NCBI GenBank assembly: GCA_964352225.1
Contig: CAYGRM010000144.1
Location: 1-15,028 of the forward strand
Origin: CAJQQY01 sp964352225
GTDB taxonomy: Bacteria > Bacteroidota > Bacteroidia > Chitinophagales > Saprospiraceae
Length of the DNA: 15,028 nt
Direction of reading: 5' to 3'
Of the stretch, positions 6,630-13,671 are shown in pieces (position 1 is the first letter of the stretch; each line of letters begins with the position of its first letter). Under the pieces are notes generated by a model. It saw only the letters and a program-made list of their open reading frames with translations. It searched no databases and was not told the origin of the DNA. Both the position numbers and the translations under genes were made by a program.

Positions 6630-7139
6630 TTAGTTTCTATATTTAGCTTTAAAGTATCCGTCCGAGACAATAATGATATCGTCTGTACAGGTGCTTGTAC
6701 TGTTTTCGTTTGCAGTAAAATAAAATGTGCCTTCTATGATCTTATTGATAGAATCGAAACTATCAATATCAATAATATTTTGAGCAAGAGTATCACGATA
6801 ATAATTTCCACAATTGAAGTCAGTAAACAGATTATTGTCAAGAATATCATGTACTCCTTTTACTGAATTCCCTACAAAGATTGTCATAGACATAAAATCA
6901 CTTTCACTATCAGTATCTCTTGAAGCACGAAATTGTATACCATTATTGAAGAAGCTTTCATAATAAATATCTAAATCAACATCAGAGAAACCAAGGTTGT
7001 CACCCGCAGGCTCCCAGTCCTTACCATTAATTTTACATCGAAAAATATTATCATCTTCCGTCCAATTTTCGGGAGTTGGTTCTTTGTTGCAAGCGAAGAA
7101 AAGAGAGAAGGTAAGTAGGAGAAGGATTGTTATTTTCAT
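6630..7139 (-). CDS. Small lipoprotein, CxINGxxW family, paralogue 3
   Basis: This is a 169-aa predicted lipoprotein of unknown function. The signal peptide MKITILLLLTFSLFFAC ends at Cys17; Phe at -2 and -3 makes it a loose lipobox. The hallmark motif reads NIFRCKINGKDWEPA (residues ~31-45), and the C-terminus carries VSDGYFKAKYRN, matching the TDGRFD end of the other two paralogues. It is more diverged than they are and lacks the 54-bp hairpin after its stop. It begins 10 bp after the rfaE2 stop, so it is probably the last gene of the flippase-rfaE2 transcript. Its job is not evident. Confidence 0.78.
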   Translation of the reverse strand: MKITILLLLTFSLFFACNKEPTPENWTEDDNIFRCKINGKDWEPAGDNLGFSDVDLDIYYESFFNNGIQFRASRDTDSESDFMSMTIFVGNSVKGVHDILDNNLFTDFNCGNYYRDTLAQNIIDIDSFDSINKIIEGTFYFTANENSTSTCTDDIIIVSDGYFKAKYRN

Positions 7140-7149
7140 GATTTATATT

Positions 7150-7635
7150 TTAATAATTCCGAATTTTCTCCTCAATCGAAGTCGTTGAATATCCTTCTTT
7201 GAATGCTAAACTTTTCACTTCCCCACCATTTGCCAAAACAATATCAGAACCAACAATTTGCTCAGGTTTCCAATCGCCACCTTTGACAATGACATCTGGC
7301 AAAACAATTTTTATCAATTCCAAAGGAGTGTCTTCTTCAAAAACAACAACCGCATCTACAAATTCTAAAGCAGCTAACAAGTGCTGTCGAGTGGCTTCAT
7401 CATTGATTGGCCGATGTTCTCCTTTTAATCTTTTGACTGAAGCGGCGGAATTTAATCCAATCACTAATCTGTCACCTAAATCACTCGCCTCTGCCAAATA
7501 ATGAATATGTCCAAAATGTAAAATGTCAAAACATCCATTGGTGAAAACAATTTTTTCACCAGTAGCTTTCCAGTTGGAAACTGATGCTTGAATGGTTTCC
7601 CATGATTGTATTTTGGCTTGTATTTTTTTAAACAT
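7150..7635 (-). CDS. rfaE2: D-glycero-beta-D-manno-heptose 1-phosphate adenylyltransferase
   Basis: The enzyme transfers AMP from ATP to heptose 1-phosphate, giving ADP-heptose for the LPS inner core (EC 2.7.7.70). It acts in the cytoplasm. The 161-residue length suits a stand-alone adenylyltransferase without the kinase half found in HldE fusions. The cytidylyltransferase-type fold is shown by FTNGCFDILHFGH (31-43) with the HxGH nucleotide motif at 40-43, GLNS (60-63), KRLKG then RP (68-76), EEDTP (100-104), KGGDW (118-122) and the C-terminal GYSTTSI (148-154). All expected motifs are intact. It starts 11 bp after the membrane-protein gene upstream and is followed 10 bp later by a lipoprotein gene, indicating one operon. 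No rfaE1 kinase, gmhA or gmhB partner is in the window. Confidence 0.93.
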   Translation of the reverse strand: MFKKIQAKIQSWETIQASVSNWKATGEKIVFTNGCFDILHFGHIHYLAEASDLGDRLVIGLNSAASVKRLKGEHRPINDEATRQHLLAALEFVDAVVVFEEDTPLELIKIVLPDVIVKGGDWKPEQIVGSDIVLANGGEVKSLAFKEGYSTTSIEEKIRNY

Positions 7636-7646
7636 GAGTTGATGTT

Positions 7647-8726
7647 TTATTTTTCTTTGAAAGCAGAATGAACTGGAGTATAATTTCTATTTAGTAAAAA
7701 TAACAAAGCAACAGAGATTAAACCAAAAGCAATATTGCAAAATATTTGAATCGAAAAGAACGCAATATTCGCAAATGAAAAAGCATCATATTGATTAACG
7801 CCATAAATTCCTAACGCAGCAATAACCAACCAATGATAAGTTCCCATGCCACCAGGAGAAGGTATCACGATACCAAATGCTCCAAAAACAAAAACCATCA
7901 AAGCAACCACCGGAGAAAGATCAGCAGTCGGTTCAAATGAAAAGAAGAATAGATAATTCATCAAAAAATACATCGCCCAAATAAATACGGTATGAAAAAT
8001 AAATTGTCCAGGAGAGGCTAATTTTCTAACAGATAAAAGTCCTTCCCAAAAACCTAAAACAATCGCTACAAATTTTTTATAAATAGTAGTTTGTATGATT
8101 TTTTTCTTAAAAGCAAAAAATATAATTAACCCGAGCATTCCTAATCCGAGTATAGCTAAAACGATTGGATTAGAAAACAATCCACCACCTTCTTTATCTG
8201 TTTCCATATTTTCATTTAGCCAATTCCACAAGGTTTCATACTCCAGTAAAAATGCGATTCCAATAAAAAGTAACAACATAATTACATCCATGATTCTTCC
8301 CAAAACAATTGTTCCCATGGCAATTTCTACTGGAACTTTTTCTGCACGATTTAGTGCAGCAGCTCTTGCAACTTCTCCCATTCGAGGAATAAATAAGTTG
8401 ACAAAATAGGTGATAAAAACAGAGATAATACTATTATATAATTTCGGTTGATAACCTAGTGGTGCTAAGGTTAAATTCCAACGCATTGCACGACTGACGT
8501 TACTCAAAGTAAAGGCTAGTAATGCTGCAATAATCCAAAAAGGATTGACATTCCAAAAGTCATCTTTTATTTTTTGTAAAAAATCACAATCTTCAGCAGC
8601 AATTCCTTTGAGAGCACATTCTGCTAAATATGCATCATTGTAATTATTATAGATATAAGATAGAATGGTAAATCCAATCGTAAATGAGATGATGAGGAAG
8701 ATGATATTGCGAATTGTATTTTTCAC
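7647..8726 (-). CDS. Flippase-like integral membrane protein (LPG synthase TM / UPF0104 family)
   Basis: This 359-residue polytopic protein belongs to the YbhN/AglD/MprF-membrane-domain group, whose members are linked to lipid flipping or lipid-linked sugar handling. Visible family marks are SRAMRW (78-83), NLFIPRMGEVARA (110-122), a GRIMDVIMLL helix (~143-152) and PSPGGMGTYHW (299-309). About seven or eight hydrophobic helices span the chain, with the first at ~7-25. It lacks the soluble aminoacyl-transfer domain of full MprF, so it is not a complete lysyl-PG synthase. The start is GTG (8724-8726); I see no usable upstream ATG before a stop. The gene follows the strong terminator at 8762-8809, so it probably heads a new transcript. 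Placement before rfaE2 suggests a link to LPS or other envelope glycolipid, but the substrate is unknown. Confidence 0.88.
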   Translation of the reverse strand: MKNTIRNIIFLIISFTIGFTILSYIYNNYNDAYLAECALKGIAAEDCDFLQKIKDDFWNVNPFWIIAALLAFTLSNVSRAMRWNLTLAPLGYQPKLYNSIISVFITYFVNLFIPRMGEVARAAALNRAEKVPVEIAMGTIVLGRIMDVIMLLLFIGIAFLLEYETLWNWLNENMETDKEGGGLFSNPIVLAILGLGMLGLIIFFAFKKKIIQTTIYKKFVAIVLGFWEGLLSVRKLASPGQFIFHTVFIWAMYFLMNYLFFFSFEPTADLSPVVALMVFVFGAFGIVIPSPGGMGTYHWLVIAALGIYGVNQYDAFSFANIAFFSIQIFCNIAFGLISVALLFLLNRNYTPVHSAFKEK

Positions 8727-8761
8727 AGAAGTAGTAATTTTATTTCAAAAGTCTTTTAACG

Positions 8762-8809
8762 AAAAAAAGGTGTATTGGTTTTTCGAAAAAAATCAATACA
8801 CCTTTTTTT
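8762..8809. terminator. Strong bidirectional terminator
   Basis: A perfect 16-bp stem (8762-8777 with 8794-8809) has an A7 run at one foot and a T run at the other, so it is a good terminator on either strand. A further G-T pair and five A-T pairs extend it towards a CGAA loop. It lies 17 bp after the stop of the SurA-like gene and separates the folding cluster from the flippase-rfaE2 unit. Confidence 0.92.
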
Positions 8810-8825
8810 TAGGAGTCAAATTATT

Positions 8826-10187
8826 TTAAGGTCGGATGCTATCCTCTTGCCACTTGATGAGGTTTGGACATCCTCGGTAGGCTTTATCAATTTTAATATA
8901 AGTGTTACTAATTTTTTCTTCAATCCAAGTGCTCATGAATTGCGCTTTGCGCTCTTCGATGGCTCCTGTTCTAATTTTACTATAATCTTGCTTAAGATTA
9001 GCACGGTGTGGATCAGTTCGAGATTGTAAATAAACTAATCGATACATTAATTCTCCTCGCTCTTCAAATTCGATTGGTTGAGAAATTTCACCCACCTCCA
9101 TCGTATCAATGGTAAAATAAATATCTGGATCCAGATCAGCGATTTCGAAAAAGGTATTTCCAGTTTGTGGATTAACCATTCGTCCATCGTTGTTGAAGCT
9201 TTGTTGTTCTTTATCAGAGTATAATTTCACCGCGAATGAGAAACTTAAAGAATCACCCATAATCAAAGTTCTAACGGTATCCAATATTCCCAATGCTCGA
9301 TTTTTATCTTCGTCAGTCAAATTTGGTCGCAATAAAATATGACGTACATTAACTGAGTTTCCACGTCGATCCAATAATTGCATGAAGTGATATCCAAAGT
9401 CAGTTTCGATTACTTCTGAGTATTCATTTTTTTCAAGGTTGTAAGCTGTTGCTTCGAATTCAGGAACATAGCTTCCCCTTTTTGCCCAACCTAAATTTCC
9501 ACCTTGTTGTCCTGAACCTAAATCTGCGGAGTACTTTTTAGCTAGTTCGGCAAAGTCTTCTCCGTCTTCGAGTATTCTTTTTCTGATGTCTTCCAATGCT
9601 GCTTTAGTACGATCTTTTTCCGCTTGATTGACTCTTGGTTTATAAACAATTTCACCTAATTCTACTTCAGAATTAAAATACGGCAAACTGTCTTGCGGAA
9701 TTCTTGCATAGAATGCTTTTACTTCAGAAGGAGTAACGGTGGCATCTTGCATAACTCTTGCTTGCATTCTTTCTACGAGCAATTTATTTTCCAAATCTTC
9801 TCGAAATCGGCTTTTTACCTCCGCTGTTGACTGCCCATAAAAATCTTCAAATTGTCGAACATCGCCTCCCATATAACTTAAGATTTGATCAATCCGAGCA
9901 GTCAGTTGAGCTTCTATTTCTTCATCTCCTACTTCAATACTATCTAAGCGAGCTTGGTTCAACATCAAACTTGAAGCAATCAAATTTTCGAACAAATTGC
10001 ATTTGGCTTCCTCTGGAATATAGCCTCGCTCTTCTGACATTTGGGCATATACTTGCTCTAAGTCAGAAAGCAAAACATATTCATTCCCCACATTGGCAAT
10101 AATTTTATCAATCACTTTTTTGTCCTGTCCTAACATGAAGTTAGAAGACATAAAAACGACAAAAAAGAGTAACAATAATTTTTTCAT
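8826..10187 (-). CDS. SurA-like periplasmic peptidyl-prolyl isomerase/chaperone
   Basis: The 453-residue exported protein probably escorts outer-membrane proteins through the periplasm. A signal peptide (1-20, cleavage near MLG-Q) precedes a SurA-type N-terminal helical domain (~22-165). A first parvulin domain (~173-275) has GEIVYKP, DFAELAKKYS, GGNLGW and GYHFMQLLD. A second parvulin-like domain (~280-392) starts VRHILLRP but is more divergent, lacking a clear GGDLGW loop (NNDGRMVN instead), so it may be a binding rather than a catalytic domain. The length and order match SurA (about 430 residues). It is the last gene of a three-gene folding cluster, 120 bp after the 281-aa lipoprotein, and is followed by a strong terminator. 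Orthology to E. coli surA is likely but not proven, so no symbol is given. Confidence 0.9.
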   Translation of the reverse strand: MKKLLLLFFVVFMSSNFMLGQDKKVIDKIIANVGNEYVLLSDLEQVYAQMSEERGYIPEEAKCNLFENLIASSLMLNQARLDSIEVGDEEIEAQLTARIDQILSYMGGDVRQFEDFYGQSTAEVKSRFREDLENKLLVERMQARVMQDATVTPSEVKAFYARIPQDSLPYFNSEVELGEIVYKPRVNQAEKDRTKAALEDIRKRILEDGEDFAELAKKYSADLGSGQQGGNLGWAKRGSYVPEFEATAYNLEKNEYSEVIETDFGYHFMQLLDRRGNSVNVRHILLRPNLTDEDKNRALGILDTVRTLIMGDSLSFSFAVKLYSDKEQQSFNNDGRMVNPQTGNTFFEIADLDPDIYFTIDTMEVGEISQPIEFEERGELMYRLVYLQSRTDPHRANLKQDYSKIRTGAIEERKAQFMSTWIEEKISNTYIKIDKAYRGCPNLIKWQEDSIRP

Positions 10188-10307
10188 AAAACTGTTTTTT
10201 ACGTTTTACTTTTTATGACTGACGTTTTACGGCGTAGATAATTATGGTTTTTTTTTTCATAATCATTTTACCATCAAACGTTAATCGTTCATCGTCAAAC
10301 GTTGTTT

Positions 10308-11153
10308 TTATTTTGTATAAATTTTAACATTGTTTTTACTGGTTTCTCTATCGTAGAGTTCTTCTTTTCGCTGATCCAGTAAAACCATTTTTCTTTTATG
10401 TAAAATCACCTTTTTGATTTGATCTTGGATATAATCTATAGGTGCTAATTCTTCGCTTGCTTTTTTTTCTAATACTTTCAAAAAGTAAAAGTAATTTTCA
10501 TCTGATTGATTTAAATCCTGATTTGGATTTAAGTTCGTTCCATTCGGAAGTTGAGCTTTCAGATCACTTTGTTGATACCAAGTCTGTGCATCCAACAGGT
10601 AAAAGTCGGCATTTCGAATGGCATAATCTTTCATCTTTTCAAAGTTATCTGGATTATTGCCGGGCCACCAAGTTTGTAGTTGATTTAAGTTGGGAGCAGT
10701 CTTTGACACCTTTATCAGAAAACAACGAAGAATACTTGATCGGAGTTGGTATTGTTCTTTATTTTTTTCGTAGTACTCCGATATCTCTTGTTCTGAAATG
10801 ACTGAATCCAGTTGAGTTTCTACTAAATATTGTTCGTAATTATGGCGAATCAAGGACATTCGATAATCTCTCACTAGCTCATCAATATTCAGATCAGCGG
10901 GAATATTTTTTTCAGCTTCTTGCATCAAAAGTGTTTCGCGCGTCCATCGTTCTACTTCGGCATTGATGATTTTTGTGCTATCCTCTGGAGTAGCTCCTTC
11001 TGGAACCATTCCTTCTAACGCAGATAAAAATAATTTTTTGGAAAACACTTTTGCTAACTCCACATCATTCTCCTCTGCTGTTTCTTCCGCAGGCGTACAG
11101 CTTGCCAAAAAGCCAAAAGTCAAAATGAAAATGTAGGAGAAAATTCTTAGCAT
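10308..11153 (-). CDS. SurA N-terminal-like lipoprotein without isomerase domain
   Basis: This is a 281-residue predicted lipoprotein with lipobox LASC, Cys19. The rest is charged and helical (for example TLLMQEAEKN, then ISEQEISEYYEKNKEQY around 120-140). The EVERWTRETLLMQEAEK and SEQEISEYYEKNKEQY segments resemble the chaperone module of SurA/PrsA-type proteins. No parvulin core (HILI, GGxLGW, GYHI) is visible. It sits between two double-parvulin genes, 75 bp after the first and 120 bp before the second. I infer a membrane-tethered chaperone or scaffold that works with them. Assignment rests on the helical pattern and context, so it is less certain than its neighbours. Confidence 0.72.
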   Translation of the reverse strand: MLRIFSYIFILTFGFLASCTPAEETAEENDVELAKVFSKKLFLSALEGMVPEGATPEDSTKIINAEVERWTRETLLMQEAEKNIPADLNIDELVRDYRMSLIRHNYEQYLVETQLDSVISEQEISEYYEKNKEQYQLRSSILRCFLIKVSKTAPNLNQLQTWWPGNNPDNFEKMKDYAIRNADFYLLDAQTWYQQSDLKAQLPNGTNLNPNQDLNQSDENYFYFLKVLEKKASEELAPIDYIQDQIKKVILHKRKMVLLDQRKEELYDRETSKNNVKIYTK

Positions 11154-11175
11154 ATTTGATTAATTGTTAACTATG

Positions 11176-11219
11176 AATGGTGAACGGTTTATACTTAGCG
11201 ATATCAACCGTTCACCATT
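11176..11219. other. Intercistronic hairpin without T-tract
   Basis: AATGGTGAACGGTT (11176-11189) is perfectly complementary to AACCGTTCACCATT (11206-11219), with a 16-nt loop between. It fills the 75-bp gap between the 659-aa isomerase and the 281-aa lipoprotein. There is no U-tract on the minus strand (CATAGTTAAC follows), so it is better read as an mRNA processing or stability element than as a full terminator. Confidence 0.7.
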
Positions 11220-11228
11220 ATTTAATTC

Positions 11229-13208
11229 CTATTGTTTAATGAGTGTTTGAAAAACCTCATCGTTGATTTTAATCTCGTAAGTTGATTTTAATTCTTTAAC
11301 CCATTCTCTTTCCAAGTGATCTTGATAATCTGCCACGACATAACCACGTGCTTCTTTCAAAGTCTTTGGACTTGCTGGAAGGATTTTTTCAATCTTCAAA
11401 AAGTTATGAGATAAATCTCTTTTGTTAATTTCAGTTGCTGAGATAGATCCTTTTTTCCAAGGCAAACCATTAACAACTTTATTTTTTCCTTGTTCGATTA
11501 TTTCAGTTCGATGAGACAAAATCTTCTTTTCACCTTTGTTGTATTTTTTCAAAGTTTTTTCAGGAGATTTTTTTCGAGCATATTTTCTCACTTTAGGCAA
11601 GCACTTTAGTTCGTCTTTTTTCAAAGAATAAAAACTCACTTCAGCTCGCTCATTCCAAAAATATTTTCGATTCTTTTTGTGCGTAGCAAAGTATTGTTCT
11701 AAGCCAACTGAATCTTGAGATGCTTTATCCCAAACTAAAATTTTAGTTGCTTCAAAAAGTAAAATGCCTTCCTCGTATTCTCTCATCAATGCTTTGAATT
11801 CAGGATATTTTTTATCTAATTGTTCTTCCTCATATTGCATCAATGTTTCAGCGACATATTGATCATATAAAAACTTGACTACCTCCAATCGAGACTTACT
11901 TCTTCCTAATCTCAATCGATCTCTTGAATTTTTTTGAGAGAAAGTTTCGAAGTTTGCTATAGTATATTTTTTATTGCCACCCAGCGTGAATAAAACATCA
12001 TCTGCATTTTTGTAGCCAGGTTTCCATCGGTGAGTCATGTATTCATCACCAACCAATGAGGCAAACATGTTGTAGGCTTTTTTATCTTCAGTAAATGTGG
12101 CTTCTTGCTTGATTCGGTTAAGCATAGAAGTTTTTGCCATTTCGTAGCGGCTATCTTTCTGAACCTTAGGTTGTAATTTTCTTTTGGCGATGTCGAAAGA
12201 TTCCATTGGTTTTTTTCTCAATCGCTTGATGATGTGCCATCCTGCTTGTGTTTCAACTGGAGCTGTATAATCGCCATCTTGAGTAATTCCAAATGCTGCG
12301 TTTTCAAAAGACCGTTCATATTTATTGATTCCAAAAAAACCAATGTTCCCTCCTTTATTCGCAGATAGGTTATCTTGAGAATGATCTCTTGCCAATGCTT
12401 CAAATTCGGCACCTGCTTGCAAGGCAGCATAAATACTGTCAATTCTCACCTTTGCCGCAGCACCTTTATCTTGAGGATCTTTTCTAATCAAAATATGGGC
12501 AGCTTCAATTTCGCCTCGTGCTGGTCGGCTTCCATTTACTTTTATGATGTGATAACCTGCTGCTGATTTTACAATCGTAGATTCTCCTTCTTTCAGAGAG
12601 TATGCTGCGGTTTCGAAATCATAAAAACCATCAGGTAACAAAGCGGTCAAATAACCAAGATTACCTCCATTATCTTTTGCTGATTTATCATCAGATTTTT
12701 CAGCAGCTACTTTGGCAAAATCAGCACCTCCGTCAATAGATGCTTTTAAATTTTTGACTTTATTAAAAGCTGCCAAAGTATCATTGGGTGTAGCAGTAGG
12801 TGGCACCAAAACCATGATGTGGCTTATATCTATATCTCGCAATGAACGATCGTATGCTTCTTTTACCAACCGCTCTGTAACTTCTTTGTCTACCAAATAT
12901 GAATTGGCTAATTGTTTTCGATAACCGGCTAATTCTTGTTGAAGAACTGGAATGGTATCCAATTTCATTTCCTTGGCTCGCTGTACTTTTAATTTAAATT
13001 TGACATATAAATCTAAATACTCTTCTAAGGATTTTTTTGAAAAATCAGCTTTATCACCATTAGTTTTGGTGTAAATATATTCAAATTCAGAAAGGTTAAC
13101 AGGGTTGCCTTCAACAGAAAACAAAACAGGGTCATTCGTCTGAGCTAACGAATTTTGGAATCCAAAAAATAGAGTAGCAACAAGTGCTATAAAAAATTGC
13201 TTTGACAT
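11229..13208 (-). CDS. Double-parvulin peptidyl-prolyl isomerase with long C-terminal extension
   Basis: This is a 659-residue exported isomerase. A signal peptide (1-22, cleavage near LAQ) leads to an N-terminal helical region (~30-120). Two well-formed parvulin domains follow: 127-224 (ISHIMVL, DFAKVAAEKSDD, GGNLGYL, GYHIIKV) and 233-330 (EAAHILIRK, EFEALARDHSQD, GGNIGFF, GWHIIKRL). Both have the conserved His, Gly-Gly and terminal G-x-H motifs, so both look active. Residues ~340-659 form a charged extension with no recognised domain and two Lys-rich patches (511-517, 541-562). The protein probably assists outer-membrane protein folding. It is the first gene of the cluster, about 100 nt after a promoter-like sequence. 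It is much longer than SurA. The extension may be a second binding region. Confidence 0.9.
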   Translation of the reverse strand: MSKQFFIALVATLFFGFQNSLAQTNDPVLFSVEGNPVNLSEFEYIYTKTNGDKADFSKKSLEEYLDLYVKFKLKVQRAKEMKLDTIPVLQQELAGYRKQLANSYLVDKEVTERLVKEAYDRSLRDIDISHIMVLVPPTATPNDTLAAFNKVKNLKASIDGGADFAKVAAEKSDDKSAKDNGGNLGYLTALLPDGFYDFETAAYSLKEGESTIVKSAAGYHIIKVNGSRPARGEIEAAHILIRKDPQDKGAAAKVRIDSIYAALQAGAEFEALARDHSQDNLSANKGGNIGFFGINKYERSFENAAFGITQDGDYTAPVETQAGWHIIKRLRKKPMESFDIAKRKLQPKVQKDSRYEMAKTSMLNRIKQEATFTEDKKAYNMFASLVGDEYMTHRWKPGYKNADDVLFTLGGNKKYTIANFETFSQKNSRDRLRLGRSKSRLEVVKFLYDQYVAETLMQYEEEQLDKKYPEFKALMREYEEGILLFEATKILVWDKASQDSVGLEQYFATHKKNRKYFWNERAEVSFYSLKKDELKCLPKVRKYARKKSPEKTLKKYNKGEKKILSHRTEIIEQGKNKVVNGLPWKKGSISATEINKRDLSHNFLKIEKILPASPKTLKEARGYVVADYQDHLEREWVKELKSTYEIKINDEVFQTLIKQ

Positions 13209-13314
13209 TATAATTTCTTTTTAAAGTTTTAGCTTTTTATAAAAAATAATACTGTGAGTTATCGAATTTTTCAAAGGCAAAAACATGAATTATGAACCTT
13301 TTGGAAAAACACCG

Positions 13315-13347
13315 CAAAATTAGTAATTCTAAGTACAAAAAGGCAAT
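13315..13347 (-). promoter_or_regulatory. Candidate Bacteroidota promoter for the folding cluster
   Basis: On the minus strand TAATTTTG (13315-13322) fits the Bacteroidota -7 consensus TAnnTTTG exactly. An ATTG (13344-13347), 21 nt upstream, is one base from the -33 TTTG box. This would leave a leader of about 100 nt before the ATG at 13208. It was found by pattern alone. Confidence 0.5.
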
Positions 13348-13547
13348 ATTAGAGACTTAATGTTTTTTTAGAAAAAGGCAGATTTGTCGGATAGTTTTTA
13401 TTAAAAATAACCTTTGATTTAACGACGAAGAGGTTTCTTTTCATATTGGTCAGGAAGAGTTTATTTTATTTTAATAGATGAATAGTCACACTTTAACTCA
13501 GCTCTGGCACTAGCTATGACTAGTTAATTAAATTACTCTAAACGCTC

Positions 13548-13623
13548 AGAGAGGAAAATAAACCTCAACAACACCTCCAAGAAAGTTTAAACCCTTTTCT
13601 ATCTTTATGATGGAAAAGGGTTT
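13548..13623 (-). repeat. Terminator-plus-tail dispersed repeat, copy 2
   Basis: This is the reverse-complement partner of 129-205, with the exact core AAACCTCAACAACAC at 13560-13574. Relative to copy 1 it has lost one C in one arm of the stem and one G in the other, so pairing is preserved. That change suggests selection on the structure. Confidence 0.65.
13589..13623 (-). terminator. Terminator of the ABC permease gene
   Basis: AAACCCTTTTC (13589-13599) pairs with GAAAAGGGTTT (13613-13623) around a 13-nt loop. On the minus strand the hairpin begins about 50 nt after the permease stop and is followed by a T-containing run (AAACTTTCTT). On the plus strand it is followed by TTAATTTTC, so it may work in both directions. 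Confidence 0.75.
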
Positions 13624-13671
13624 TTAATTTTCTATAATAATTTAAGAATGCTTTGCTATTCGATGTTCAAC

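Larger units (their letters stand above)
13209..13671. other. Intergenic region between ABC permease and folding cluster
   Basis: There is no gene in this 463-bp stretch. It contains the terminator-plus-tail repeat (13548-13623) right after the ABC permease, a promoter candidate for the folding cluster (13315-13347), and between them AT-rich sequence. A short inverted pair, GTTTATTTT (13461-13469) and AAAATAAAC (13555-13563), lies inside it. Confidence 0.6.

Noticed and set aside
7647..8726. Full lysylphosphatidylglycerol synthase (mprF)
   Set aside because: Only the membrane flippase-like part is present. The soluble aminoacyl-transfer domain is missing, so the mprF name would overstate the evidence.
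10201..10300. Repeated ACGTTTTAC and AACGTTTGA words as operators
   Set aside because: Words of this kind recur in AT-rich gaps and show no symmetric or evenly spaced arrangement next to a promoter.
12218..12442. 74-codon minus-strand ORF inside the 659-aa isomerase
   Set aside because: It overlaps the second parvulin domain in another frame and shows no independent signal.
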